A DNA stretch of 64,000 nt from NCBI RefSeq assembly GCF_036013955.1, contig NZ_CP107903.1, positions 7,440,001-7,504,000 on the forward strand, written 5' to 3'. The DNA comes from Streptomyces sp. NBC_00459. Its GTDB lineage: Bacteria > Actinomycetota > Actinomycetes > Streptomycetales > Streptomycetaceae. The notes under the pieces were generated by a model. It was not told the DNA's origin. It saw nothing but the letters and a program-made list of their open reading frames with translations, and did not search any database. Both the position numbers and the translations under genes were made by a program. Shown here in pieces: positions 32,758 through 41,781 of the stretch (the stretch's first letter is position 1; every line of letters begins with the position of its first letter).

Positions 32758-33471
32758 ATGAAGCGCATGCCGAACCGTGTCCTCATAGCCGACGACGACC
32801 GTGCGATCCGTGAATCCCTGGAACGCGCCCTGGAGTTGGAGGGCTACGAGGTCGTCACCGCCGTCGACGGGGTGGAGGCACTGACCCAGGCACGCCGGGG
32901 TTCCTTCCACGCGCTCGTCGTGGACGTGATGATGCCCCACGTCGACGGCGCCGGGGTGTGCCGGGTGCTGCGCGCCGACGGCGACCGCACCCCGGTCCTG
33001 ATGCTCACCGCGCGGGCCGGCACGCCGGACCGCATCGCCGGCCTGGACGCGGGCGCCGACGACTATCTGCCCAAGCCCTTCGCGGTACCCGAACTGCTGG
33101 CGAGGCTACGGGCGTTGCTGCGCCGGGCCGCACTGACACCGGACGACGGCGAGGAAACCGACGCGGCCGGCTCCGAACTGCGGATCGCCGCCCTGCGGAT
33201 CGACCTTTCCGGGCGGCGGGCCTGGTGGGGCGGGGCCGAACTGCGGTTGTCCAAGACCGAGTTCGACCTGCTGGAGCTGCTCGTGCGCAACGAGGGCATC
33301 GTGCTCGGCCACGCGGCCGTCTACCGGGAGATATGGGGCGAGGAGTTCGCCGTGGACGGCAAGAACCTCGCCGGTTACATCGGCTATCTGCGGCGCAAGC
33401 TGGGCGACGCCGGTGCGCCCGACCTCATCCACACCGTGCGGGGCGTGGGTTATGCGGTGCGGCGGCCATGA
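32758..33471 (+). CDS. OmpR family response regulator
   Basis: The 237-residue protein has a receiver domain (LIADDDRAIRE, phospho-acceptor Asp56 in VVDVMMPHVDG, Lys in YLPKPFAVPEL) and a C-terminal winged helix (LSKTEFDLLELLVRNEG, VRGVGYAVRR). GGTGGG precedes ATG 32758, and ATG 32767 is an alternative. It is coupled to the sensor kinase by ATGA at 33468-33471 and divergent from the DUF3500/HupE pair with 124 bp between. Confidence 0.9.
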   Translation: MKRMPNRVLIADDDRAIRESLERALELEGYEVVTAVDGVEALTQARRGSFHALVVDVMMPHVDGAGVCRVLRADGDRTPVLMLTARAGTPDRIAGLDAGADDYLPKPFAVPELLARLRALLRRAALTPDDGEETDAAGSELRIAALRIDLSGRRAWWGGAELRLSKTEFDLLELLVRNEGIVLGHAAVYREIWGEEFAVDGKNLAGYIGYLRRKLGDAGAPDLIHTVRGVGYAVRRP

Positions 33472-35048
33472 GCGCGTGGTCAGGGGTGGTCGCGCGGCTG
33501 AGGGCACGGCGACGGTCGCTGTCCCGGTCACTGTCACGGCTGTCGCCGGGGCCGAGGGGTTCGGGGTCGTGGGTGCGGGCGCGGGCACGCTTCGGTCTGA
33601 GTCTGCGTACGAGGTTCGCGCTCGCCTTCGCCGTCGTGGGTGCCGTGGTCGCCGTACTCGTCGGGCTGCTCAGCTACGGTGCCGCCTCCGACCGGGTCAT
33701 GGCGGAGATCGACCGTTCGCTGCGGTCGGCCACGGTGGCCGCGGCCCAGAATCCCGACCAGGCGCTGTCGCTCTCCGAGGCGGTCGAGAGCGCCCCCGAC
33801 CTCTACCCCGGCCCGGACCTGCCCGGTCCCGGCGACGAGGACGAGCGGACCGTCATCGCACGGGCCGTGGCCGAGGACGGCACCGTCACCCGACTGGGCG
33901 GCCCGGTCGTGCGGTTGCCCGTGTCCGCCATCGCGCGGACCCTCGCCGCCTCCGGCACCGCCGGACAGACGGACACCACCGAGGTCGTCGCCGACTCCCG
34001 CACCTTCCGCCTGCTGACCACCGCGCTCGGCGGTGACCGCGGTGCCCTGCAGGTGGCAGTTCCGGTCGACCAGACCCACTATGTGCTGGGCGGTATGGCC
34101 CGGGAGATCGCCGCAGCGAGTCTCGCGGTCATGCTCGCGGCGGCGGGCGCCGGATGGCTGCTCGCCCGGCGCATCACCCGACGCCTGGAACGGCTGGCCG
34201 GGGTCGCCGAGGAGGTCAGCTTCGGCGACCGGTTCGACGGCGCGGGACTGGTGGACGGACGCGACGAGGTCGGGCGGCTCTCGGCGTCCCTGAGCCGGAT
34301 GCTCGGCCGGCTCGCCGCCGCCCGCGAGGCCCAGGAGCGGCTGGTGCAGGACGCCGCGCACGAACTGCGCACCCCGCTGACCAGCCTGCGTACGAACGCC
34401 AGTGTGCTGCGCCGCGTCACCGAACTCTCGCCGTACGCCCGTGACCGGCTCCTGGACGATGTGGAGGGCGAGACCGCAGAGCTCGGCCAACTGGTCGACG
34501 AACTGGTCGAGTTGGCCCTGGCCCGGGACCGGAAGGAGGCCGAGGAGTCGGTGGAACTGGCCGCGCTCGCCCGGCGCGTGGCTCAGCGCGTCCATCGGCG
34601 TACCGGACGCTTCGTCCTGCTCGACGTGGACGACTCCGTGATCAGGGGCCGCCGACAGGGGCTGGAACGGGCGGTGGGCAACCTGCTGGAGAACGCCGCC
34701 AAGTTCGACGCCGGCAGCGACTCTCCCGTCGAGGTGCGCATCCGGCAGGGGGAGATCACCGTCGCAGACCAGGGACCGGGCATCGCCCACCCTGATATCG
34801 AACGTGTATTCGATCGCTTCTATCGTGCCGACACCGCCCGCGCCCTGCCCGGCTCCGGACTCGGCCTGGCCATCGTCCGTGACATCGCCGAGGCCCACGG
34901 AGGCACGGTCTTCGCGCGGACCCGGCCGGGCGGGGGCGCGGAGGTGGGGTTCACCGTGGAGAGGGCCCGGCTGCTGGGACCGGAACCGCCGGGGGCGAGG
35001 GTGGCGGGAGACCGCCGGCGGACACAGGGGGCCAGGGGGACGTCGTAG
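33468..35048 (+). CDS. Sensor histidine kinase
   Basis: The 526-residue membrane kinase has a basic, Ser/Arg-rich start (about 45 residues), TM1 (FALAFAVVGAVVAVLVGLLS), an extracellular domain of about 150 residues with an acidic Pro-rich piece, TM2 (AASLAVMLAAAGAGWLLA), HAMP, a DHp domain with His298 in AAHELRTPLTSL, and a catalytic domain (NLLENAAKF, DQGPGI, SGLGLAIV). It is the partner of the overlapping response regulator. Confidence 0.9.
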   Translation: MSAWSGVVARLRARRRSLSRSLSRLSPGPRGSGSWVRARARFGLSLRTRFALAFAVVGAVVAVLVGLLSYGAASDRVMAEIDRSLRSATVAAAQNPDQALSLSEAVESAPDLYPGPDLPGPGDEDERTVIARAVAEDGTVTRLGGPVVRLPVSAIARTLAASGTAGQTDTTEVVADSRTFRLLTTALGGDRGALQVAVPVDQTHYVLGGMAREIAAASLAVMLAAAGAGWLLARRITRRLERLAGVAEEVSFGDRFDGAGLVDGRDEVGRLSASLSRMLGRLAAAREAQERLVQDAAHELRTPLTSLRTNASVLRRVTELSPYARDRLLDDVEGETAELGQLVDELVELALARDRKEAEESVELAALARRVAQRVHRRTGRFVLLDVDDSVIRGRRQGLERAVGNLLENAAKFDAGSDSPVEVRIRQGEITVADQGPGIAHPDIERVFDRFYRADTARALPGSGLGLAIVRDIAEAHGGTVFARTRPGGGAEVGFTVERARLLGPEPPGARVAGDRRRTQGARGTS

Positions 35049-35522
35049 AGGGCAGCAGGCCGTGGCCGGCGAACGGAATCCGTCCGCACGACCGCCCCCG
35101 GGTGCGGCGGTACCCGCGTACCGCCCCTCAGCTGTCCCGGAGGAGACCAGCCAACGCTGTGACCTGCGATGTCTGGCCGTCGCAGGCCGCTGTCCTGCAT
35201 GAATGCCCTCTCGGTTGTCTCGCGCCACCAGTTTCTCCAGTTCCCCTTTCTCCAGTTCCCCCGGTTCCGTCGGCTGCTCCGTCGTCCGGCCGGCCGTCAG
35301 ACCCCGCTCGCGCTGCTTGAGGACGGCGTGGCTCAAGCGGATCCGTCGCCCGGACGATGTTTGACGCGAGCGCTCGGGGTCACGCGGCTTGTGGGCCTCG
35401 GGAGGGCCGGCGACACCGAGGCCCGCTTGTCGGCGCGATGTGCGGCGCGTTCCGGCGTTTGCCCGTGTGCCCGTACCGCGCGACGACCGTGAACCCCGTC
35501 GACAGTCGGCAGAAGGAGTGTC
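35049..35522. other. 474-bp gap upstream of catalase, with a 15-bp tandem repeat
   Basis: No gene is supported here. It contains two perfect tandem copies of TTTCTCCAGTTCCCC (35232-35261) and otherwise ordinary GC-rich sequence. The catalase promoter should lie near the right end. I do not recognise a CatR/Fur-type box. Confidence 0.55.
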
Positions 35523-37043
35523 ATGACAGAGATCCGCCCCGCCACCACCACCGACTCGGGCGCTCCGGTGGAGAGCGACGAGCACTCACTGACCGTTGGA
35601 CCCGGGGGGCCGGTCCTTCTGCAGGACGCCTACCTGATCGAGCAGATGGCGCAGTTCAACCGGGAGCGCATTCCCGAGCGCCAGCCGCACGCGAAAGGGA
35701 GCGGTGCTTTCGGTCACTTCGAGGTGAGCCACGACGTGAGCGCCTACACCAAGGCGGCCGTGTTCCAGCCGGGCACGCGCACCGACCTGGTCATCCGGTT
35801 CTCGACCGTGGCGGGGGAGCGTGGCAGCCCGGACACCTGGCGCGACCCGCGTGGTTTCGCGGTGAAGCTCTACACCAGCGAAGGCAACTACGACATGGTC
35901 GGCAACAACACGCCGGTCTTCTTCATCAAGGATCCGATGAAGTTCCAGCATTTCATCCGGTCCCAGAAGCGCCGCGCGGACAACAACCTGCGCGACCACG
36001 ACATGCAGTGGGACTTCTGGACGCTCTCCCCGGAATCCGCCCATCAGGTCACCTGGCTGATGGGAGACCGCGGAATTCCGCGGACGTGGCGTCACATGAA
36101 CGGGTATTCGTCGCACACCTACATGTGGATCAACGCCGACGGCGAGCGGTTCTGGGTGAAGTACCACTTCAAGACCGACCAGGGCATCGAGTTCTTCACC
36201 CAGCACGAGGCCGACCAGATGGTCGCCGTCGACACGGACTACCACACGCGTGACCTCTTCGAGCACATCCGTGACGGGGAGTACCCCAGCTGGACCCTCC
36301 ACGTGCAGGTCATGCCGTACGAGGACGCCGCCGGCTACCGCTTCAACCCCTTCGACCTCACCAAGGTGTGGCCGCACGGCGACTACCCGCTCATCCCGGT
36401 CGGCCGTATGACGCTCGACCGCAACCCGACGGACAACCACGCCGAGATCGAGCAGGCGGCCTTCCAGCCGAACAACCTGGTCCCCGGCATCGGGCCGAGC
36501 CCGGACCGGATGCTTCTGGCCCGCCTGTTCTCGTACGGGGACGCGCACCGCCACCGGATCGGCGCCAACTACCAGCAGCTTCCGGTCAACGCGCCCGTCG
36601 TCGACGTCCACAGCTACTCCAAGGACGGCGCGATGGCCTACCGCAGGACGACGGACCCGGTCTACGCCCCGAACTCCAAGGGCGGCCCGGCCGCCGACAC
36701 GGCCCGCTTCGGAACCCCGCCCGGCTGGGCGGCGGACGGCGAGATCACTCGTGCCGCCTACGTGTCCCACCCGGAGGACGACGACTGGGGGCAGCCGGGC
36801 ACCCTGGTGCGCGAGGTCATGGACGACGCGGCCCGTGACCGCCTGGTCGACAACGTCGTAGGCCATCTCCTCAACGGGGTGAGCGAACCCGTCCTCGAAC
36901 GCGCCTTCGCGTACTGGTCGAACATCGACGACACGATCGGCAAGCGCATCGCCGACGGCGTGCGGGCGAAGTCCCACGAGAAGGATCCGAAGGCGGCGGA
37001 CCAGGGCAACCCCGCGCGCCGCGCCATGCAGCACAAGGCATAG
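35523..37043 (+). CDS. Monofunctional heme catalase
   Basis: The 506-residue small-subunit catalase disproportionates hydrogen peroxide. The distal His is in ERQPHAKG (His56), the Asn in YDMVGNNTPVFF (about 129), and the proximal heme-ligand Tyr in RLFSYGDAHRHR (about 339). Its length matches small-subunit clades, with no C-terminal flavodoxin-like domain. AAGGAG precedes the ATG. No catR/furA gene is adjacent, so regulation differs from the classic catR-catA arrangement or is distal. Confidence 0.93.
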   Translation: MTEIRPATTTDSGAPVESDEHSLTVGPGGPVLLQDAYLIEQMAQFNRERIPERQPHAKGSGAFGHFEVSHDVSAYTKAAVFQPGTRTDLVIRFSTVAGERGSPDTWRDPRGFAVKLYTSEGNYDMVGNNTPVFFIKDPMKFQHFIRSQKRRADNNLRDHDMQWDFWTLSPESAHQVTWLMGDRGIPRTWRHMNGYSSHTYMWINADGERFWVKYHFKTDQGIEFFTQHEADQMVAVDTDYHTRDLFEHIRDGEYPSWTLHVQVMPYEDAAGYRFNPFDLTKVWPHGDYPLIPVGRMTLDRNPTDNHAEIEQAAFQPNNLVPGIGPSPDRMLLARLFSYGDAHRHRIGANYQQLPVNAPVVDVHSYSKDGAMAYRRTTDPVYAPNSKGGPAADTARFGTPPGWAADGEITRAAYVSHPEDDDWGQPGTLVREVMDDAARDRLVDNVVGHLLNGVSEPVLERAFAYWSNIDDTIGKRIADGVRAKSHEKDPKAADQGNPARRAMQHKA

Positions 37044-37189
37044 AACCCGTCGGCTCCGCCTCTGTGGACGGGCGTTGGGCAGCGGTGGCGGCGACACCGT
37101 CGCGGATCCCGACGCAGGGTGCGGGATGCACCGTGCTCGCGCGAGCGGTCGGGGAAGGTCCTGCACACCCACCTCCGGTGAGCCGAGCA

Positions 37190-37365
37190 AGCAGCGCACC
37201 CCGTGAGTGCGGTGGTGGGTCGCGGGATGCCGCTCGGGCCGGCCCTGGTCCGCCCGGAATGACCCGGCGGTGTGGCAGATCCCGAGCGGCCCGAACTCAT
37301 CGCAGGCGAACACCCGGTCCGGGAAGCGGTCGAGCGGGATCGGCCCGTGTGGACACCGGCCGCGG
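37190..37365 (-). pseudogene. IS630-type transposase relic
   Basis: On the minus strand the stretch reads GPIPLDRFPDRVFACDEFGP and continues LGICHTAGSFRADQGRPER and HPATHHRTHGV, closely resembling the catalytic-core region of IS630-family transposases (the first DDE aspartate region FACDEFGPL). Both ends of the gene are missing and no terminal repeats are seen. It abuts the stop codon of the MFS gene. It marks an old insertion/deletion event between catalase and the siderophore-type operon. Confidence 0.7.
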
Positions 37366-38898
37366 TCAGCCCATGTGGACGGGCGTCGCGCCCTCGGTGT
37401 GCTCCTGCTTGCCCGCGTTGACGGCCAGGAACGTGACCACCAGTCCGCCCAGGAACATGGCGCCCGAGGCGATGAAGGCCATGGTGTACCCGTGGGTCAG
37501 CGCCTCACCCGCCTTCGCGACCAGGGGGAGGTCCTGGGTGGCCTGGCCCCTGAAGAGGGTTGAGGCGGCATCGGGGAGCTTGTCGTTCGCGGCCGAGGTG
37601 GAGATGGTCGACAGGACCGCGAGCCCGAGTGCCCCGCCGATCTGCTGTGCGGTGTTCAGGAGCGCCGAGGCCATACCGGTGTCCTGGTGGTCGACGCCGC
37701 TCACCGCGCCCAGTGTCATCGGGACGAAGCTCAGGCCGAGCCCGACCGCGGTGACGAACATCGCCGGCAGGAGATGTCCGGCGTAGGAGGAGTCGGGTTC
37801 CAGGGCGGCGAACCAGAGCATGCCGCCCGCGCCGACCAGCAGGCCCGGTCCGGCGATCAGCCGGGGAGACAGGCGGGTGACCAGCTTGGAGCTCATGCCG
37901 GCGGCGGTCCCCATGCCTATCGTGAAGGGCAGGAAGGCGAAGCCGGTCCTGATGGCGCTGTAGCCGAGGATCAGCTGCATGTAGAGCGTCAGGAAGTAGA
38001 ACATGGCGAACAGGCCCGCACCGATGAACAGCATCGTGCCGTAACTGCCTGAACGGTTGCGGTCCTTGAACAGTCGCAGCGGCATCATCGGGTCCGCGGC
38101 GCGTGCCTGGATGACGAGGAACGCCGCCAGGAGTACGGCGGCCGTCGCGAAGGACGCCGGCGTCGGACCGTTCGTCCAGCCGTGCTCACCGCCGCGTGTG
38201 ATGCCGTAGACGAGGGCGATCAGACCGCCGGTTCCGGTGATGGCGCCGGGGACGTCCAGGCGGCCCGGGTGCCGCTCGGCCTCGACGAGGGATTTCGTGC
38301 CGGCGAGGACGGCCAGGCCGATGGGGATGTTGACGAAGAACACCCAGCGCCAGTCGAGCGCGTCGGTCAGCGTGCCGCCCATCAGCAGTCCGACCGTGGC
38401 ACCGACGCCGCCCATGGCCGCGTACACACCCATGGCCGTGTTGCGTGACTTGCCGGCCGGGAAGGTGGTGGTGATCAGGGCCAGCGCGTTGGGTGCGGCG
38501 AGGGCGGCGCCGATGCCCTGGAGGATGCGGGCGCCGATCAACATGCTCTCGTTCGGGGCGAGTCCGCCCAGCAGAGAGGCGAGCGTGAAGACGGCGATGC
38601 CTGCCTGGAACAGGCGTCGCCGGCCGAAGAGGTCGCCCGCTTTGCCGCCGAGCAGCATCAGGCCGCCGAAGGCCAGCGCGTAGGAGTTGACGATCCACGC
38701 CAGGTTCGCGTTGGAGACACCCAGGTCGGTCTGGATGGCGGGCAGGGCGATGTTGGTGATGGTGGCGTCGAGGATCACCATCAGCTGGGCCGTGGCGATC
38801 ACGAAGAGCGCCAGGCCGAGGTGCCGGCCGCCCGGGGAGGCCCCGGACGCATCGGTACCCGGCTGTCCTGGGGGCATGGTTGTGCTGTCGGCAGACAA
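37366..38898 (-). CDS. MFS drug/siderophore efflux transporter, DHA2 (14-TM) family
   Basis: The 510-residue membrane protein has DHA2 signatures: LDATITNIALPAIQ in TM1, GGKAGDLFGRRR motif A, LQGIGAALAAPNALALI and TLTDALDWRWVFFVNIPIG (motif C/D region). The TTG start at 38898 has GGAG seven bases upstream. The ATG at 38877 has none. It is the third gene of the tetR-SIP-MFS run, 206 bp after the SIP gene, so it may also have its own promoter (palindrome at 38966-38978). Export of a siderophore or of a toxic compound is inferred from neighbours. Confidence 0.85.
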   Translation of the reverse strand: MSADSTTMPPGQPGTDASGASPGGRHLGLALFVIATAQLMVILDATITNIALPAIQTDLGVSNANLAWIVNSYALAFGGLMLLGGKAGDLFGRRRLFQAGIAVFTLASLLGGLAPNESMLIGARILQGIGAALAAPNALALITTTFPAGKSRNTAMGVYAAMGGVGATVGLLMGGTLTDALDWRWVFFVNIPIGLAVLAGTKSLVEAERHPGRLDVPGAITGTGGLIALVYGITRGGEHGWTNGPTPASFATAAVLLAAFLVIQARAADPMMPLRLFKDRNRSGSYGTMLFIGAGLFAMFYFLTLYMQLILGYSAIRTGFAFLPFTIGMGTAAGMSSKLVTRLSPRLIAGPGLLVGAGGMLWFAALEPDSSYAGHLLPAMFVTAVGLGLSFVPMTLGAVSGVDHQDTGMASALLNTAQQIGGALGLAVLSTISTSAANDKLPDAASTLFRGQATQDLPLVAKAGEALTHGYTMAFIASGAMFLGGLVVTFLAVNAGKQEHTEGATPVHMG

Positions 38899-38965
38899 GG
38901 GAGAACTCCAAAGGGTGGGCGAGGGGCGCGGAAAGGTGATTCACCCGGGCTGCGAAGAGACGTGG

Positions 38966-38978
38966 GATGTCACATCCG
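38966..38978. promoter_or_regulatory. 13-bp perfect palindrome upstream of the MFS gene
   Basis: GGATGT-C-ACATCC lies 68 bp upstream of the TTG start of the transporter in an otherwise empty 206-bp gap. It is a candidate operator for an internal promoter. Confidence 0.35.
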
Positions 38979-39104
38979 GGTCCGGGTCCGGCGCCCGGAC
39001 GGAATGGGCACACAGGCGGGCGGCACGTCGTCGAGTGCCGTGCGGGGAGGCGGAGTTGCTCGCGGTGGCACGCGGGACGCGCGAATCCGGGGCGGCGATC
39101 CCTC

Positions 39105-39920
39105 TCAGCCGGGGCTGCTCCTGCCGTGCTTCCAGTAGCCGAGGAAGGAGATGTCGGACTTCGGGACGCCCTGGTCCTTGACCAGGTGGCGCCGCAGGCC
39201 GGTGGGAAGGCCGCTCTCGCCCGCGACCCAGCAGTGGACGGGCTGCCCCGGGAGGAGTTTCCAGGAGGACGTGACCGTCTTGAGGGCCAGTTGTCCGGGG
39301 ATGGCGGTGTGGTCGTCGCGGGGCAGCCAGTGGACGGTGACGCCGGTGGGTGCCGCGACGGGTCGGATGTCCCTGGCGGTGGGCACTTCGAGGTAGGCGT
39401 CTCCGGTGAGATCGGGCGGTGACTGCTCCAGGATGGACAGGAGAGCCGGTACGGCGCTCTCGTCGCCGACGAGCAGCTGGGACCGGGCGGCCGGGGTGGG
39501 GAGGTACCCGATCCCTTCGGGAAACAGGCCCACCGGGTCTCCGGGGCGGGCATGCAGGGCGAACGCGGAGGCGGGGCCGGCGTCGGCGTGGTCACCGTGC
39601 AGGACGAAGGCGATGTCCATTTCGCATGCTTCGGGGCGGAACGCGCGCACGGTGTAGAGGCGGACCCAGGGGCGGACGGCCGGCCGCATGAGCAGGAACT
39701 GGGCCAGCCAGCCGTTGTGCGAGGCGGTCGGCATGGCGAGTTCCCGCTGGCCGTCGCGGCGGAAGAACAGCCGGCATGCCTGGTCGAACCCCATGGGATC
39801 GAAGTCCGCCAGGTCGGGGCCCTGGATGGTGAGGGTGACGAAGCTCGGGCTGGTGCGTTCGGTGCGGGTGACCTCGGCGCGGTGCATCCTGCGCCGGGTC
39901 GGTGACTTGTGTCGGGGCAT
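39105..39920 (-). CDS. Siderophore-interacting protein (FAD-binding ferric reductase, SIP family)
   Basis: The 271-residue protein has the SIP layout: an FAD domain with RLYTVRAFRPEACEMDIAFVLHG and GPASAFALHARPGDPVG, then an NAD(P)H-binding SIP_C domain with LVGDESAVPALLSIL, HWLPRDD and CWVAGESGLPTGLRRHL. Such enzymes reduce ferric siderophores in the cytoplasm to release iron. GGAG seven bases before the ATG at 39920 fits. It lies 23 bp after tetR, so it is cotranscribed. Confidence 0.88.
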   Translation of the reverse strand: MPRHKSPTRRRMHRAEVTRTERTSPSFVTLTIQGPDLADFDPMGFDQACRLFFRRDGQRELAMPTASHNGWLAQFLLMRPAVRPWVRLYTVRAFRPEACEMDIAFVLHGDHADAGPASAFALHARPGDPVGLFPEGIGYLPTPAARSQLLVGDESAVPALLSILEQSPPDLTGDAYLEVPTARDIRPVAAPTGVTVHWLPRDDHTAIPGQLALKTVTSSWKLLPGQPVHCWVAGESGLPTGLRRHLVKDQGVPKSDISFLGYWKHGRSSPG

Positions 39921-39943
39921 GGTGGCGCTCCCGGTGGGATGGG

Positions 39944-40516
39944 TCAGGCGGTGTGGGTGAAGGCGGGCAGGAGGATCTCGTCCGTCAGACGTTCGAGGAA
40001 CGCGTCGGTGACGGGGACGCCCGCCACGAGAATCCGATTCATCAGCACGCCCTGCGCCAGCTCGCTGAGCCAGGACGGGTCCGTATCGGTACGCAGTTCG
40101 CCGCGGGCCTGGGCCCGGTCGATGACCTCTTCCCACATGCCGTCGAGGGGCTGGGCGAGCTGACGTTCGGTCGCCTCGCGCAGGTCCGCGTCACGGCGGA
40201 TGGCGTCCACGAGGTTGCTCAGCATGGCGCCGTCCCGCTTGAGCCAGTTGCTGATCAGCCGCAGGGCTTCGAGGACGTCGGCGCGGAAGCTGCCCTGGTC
40301 GGGCACGGTGAAGGAGAAGTCCACCCGGCGGCGTACGGCGTCGATGACCAGTTCGTGCTTGGTCGGCCATCGTCGGTAGAGGGTCGTCTTGGACACGCCC
40401 GCCCTGGCCGCCATGGCGTCGAACGTCAGCCGGTCGAAGCCGACCTCGCTGAGCAGTTCCACGGCAATGGTGAGGATGTGGCGCTCGCGCTCTCGGATCT
40501 TTGCCTGGGATTGCAT
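39944..40516 (-). CDS. TetR family regulator, autoregulated
   Basis: The 190-residue protein has an N-terminal TetR helix-turn-helix (FDAMAARAGVSKTTLYRRWPTKHELV) and a helical ligand domain. ATG 40516 directly abuts a 21-bp operator, lacks a Shine-Dalgarno and sits eight bases after a TACAGT -10 box, so the mRNA is probably leaderless. It is first in the operon with SIP and MFS genes and very likely represses all three. The inducer is unknown. Confidence 0.88.
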   Translation of the reverse strand: MQSQAKIRERERHILTIAVELLSEVGFDRLTFDAMAARAGVSKTTLYRRWPTKHELVIDAVRRRVDFSFTVPDQGSFRADVLEALRLISNWLKRDGAMLSNLVDAIRRDADLREATERQLAQPLDGMWEEVIDRAQARGELRTDTDPSWLSELAQGVLMNRILVAGVPVTDAFLERLTDEILLPAFTHTA

Positions 40517-40548
40517 AGTACGAAACTGTAGCGTACTGATGAGGTAAG
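40517..40548 (-). promoter_or_regulatory. tetR promoter with embedded operator, leaderless
   Basis: On the minus strand TTGCCT, a 16-base spacer and TACAGT form a good -35/-10 pair, placing the transcription start at the tetR ATG. Overlapping it, AGTACG (40517-40522) and CGTACT (40532-40537) are the arms of a 21-bp palindrome in which 8 of 10 pairs match. Binding would block the promoter. Confidence 0.75.
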
Positions 40549-40552
40549 GCAA

Positions 40553-40945
40553 CCCTTATTTTTTTGCATCCGAGGAGAGGTGACCCGAGTCACCGACCCC
40601 CGACGCGCCCCGCCACCTGCCGGCGATCTGCCGGAGCTGAGGCGGCGCCTGCGTCAACACCCTGATTGCTGTTTCGGCGCATTCACCATCCCGGTCGTCC
40701 ATCGGGCGAAGGGGAGGCCTTGGGCCGACCTTTTTTGCGGCCGCCCGTAGGCGGGTCGAACTATGTCGAACCATGGGGAGGCGGCAGAGAAATGTGCCAC
40801 TGAGGACTTCGATGGCGGACAGTGGTTGTGGGTGCATGTCACAGCAGGGCAACAGAACAACTGGAGCGGGCTGAAAGGTTTTGACGGGGGCACTCGGTTT
40901 GTTGCGGCACCGATGGGTGCTGCTCCCTGAGGGAAAGAGAAGCTC
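40553..40945. other. 393-bp non-coding stretch
   Basis: No convincing gene is seen on either strand. It contains a perfect inverted repeat GGTGAC-CCGA-GTCACC at 40579-40594 just upstream of the tetR promoter, a T-run at 40557-40565, and near the right end the stress-type promoter candidate at 40897-40920. Confidence 0.5.
40897..40920 (+). promoter_or_regulatory. SigB-type promoter candidate
   Basis: GTTTG and GGGTGC are separated by 13 bases, close to the stress-sigma consensus GTTT-N14-16-GGGTAY. It sits 26 bp upstream of the small membrane protein gene. The match is imperfect in the -10 element. Confidence 0.35.
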
Positions 40946-41020
40946 GTGTATATAGGTCTGGGTACCGTCGTCGTCATCATTGTCATCGTGGCTGTCGTCC
41001 TGATGCTGCGCCGCCGCTGA
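40946..41020 (+). CDS. 24-residue single-span hydrophobic protein
   Basis: A GTG-initiated frame encodes MYIGLGTVVVIIVIVAVVLM followed by LRRR and stop: one transmembrane helix with a positive C-terminal end, predicted to stay inside. GAGAAG lies a few bases upstream. Similar tiny hydrophobic proteins accompany stress genes in Streptomyces, as far as I recall. The perfect alternation of aliphatic residues and the RRR end argue against a chance frame. Confidence 0.55.
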   Translation: MYIGLGTVVVIIVIVAVVLMLRRR

Positions 41021-41781
41021 ACCGTGCCGCTCGTGGCGCATTGTCAGCCATGATCACAGCCCGCCCTGGAATCCCGTCCTCGGATACCTGGGCGGGCATG
41101 GTCGCGATTCGGTGGAGGGCGGCGGCAGTGCTGTGCGAACTGCGCGGCACGCTGACCGCGTCTGGCCCGGCGCAGGAAATCCACGACATCGTGGTCGGGG
41201 TGGCTCCTGCTTCTCGGCACGCCCCATGAGTAACCAGCTTCGCCCGTCTCATGCGGACCGACCGTGCCGACCGGGCGTTCCTGGACATCGCCACCGCCCG
41301 GCACGGTAACCGGATCGGCGGCCGTGACGGAGGCAGGTCTCGGTCGGGGCGGTCTGCGCCACGCCGTGGCAGTGAGGCCCGAAAACACTCGCATGTCATA
41401 CGGCGAGGCGGGCAACAAGCCATTTCGGGAAGGGGAATCGACATGGCTGTGTTGATTCTTCCATCTACTTCTCCTCACCGTGATATCGGGTGGCGCCGGA
41501 TTCGCCCTTCACGTTCTGTGATGGATCGCCGTCGCTGTAGCCGTAGCCCTTCTACGGCTCCCGGGATTCTTCTTCAGGAGTGCCGGAACCGGTGGAGCGG
41601 GCGGCCCTTGGTACCGCTGGTGAGCCGACTGCCCGTACCGTCCGTCGCGTCGACGGATACGCGGAACGAAAACAAATTGTGTGGGACGAGAAACGGTGGG
41701 CACTCGATCCACCGAGGGACGCCCACTGAAATATCGGACGGGCTTCCTCGGTATTCACGTACTGCAAGGGGAGGTTTTTGT
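41021..41781. other. 761-bp stretch without a convincing gene
   Basis: Frames on both strands are short and give no family I recognise. Possible gene debris cannot be excluded around 41040-41450. A strong hairpin AGCCGTAG-CCCTT-CTACGGCT occupies 41539-41559. GTGGGC near 41697 and GCCCAC near 41722 form a looser inverted pair before the PRC-barrel gene. Base composition falls near 41640-41760, as expected for a promoter region. Confidence 0.5.
41539..41559. terminator. Perfect 8-bp hairpin in the gap before the PRC-barrel gene
   Basis: AGCCGTAG (41539-41546) and CTACGGCT (41552-41559) pair with a five-base loop. There is no U-tract. It could terminate an upstream transcript or be a regulatory RNA structure. 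Confidence 0.45.

Noticed and set aside
35150..35520. Possible small gene or catR/furA regulator before catalase.
   Set aside because: Frames are short, low-complexity and lack ribosome sites or a helix-turn-helix pattern.
41040..41450. Possible decayed regulator gene.
   Set aside because: Several frames are open on both strands but none shows a convincing family motif, so it is only noted as non-coding.
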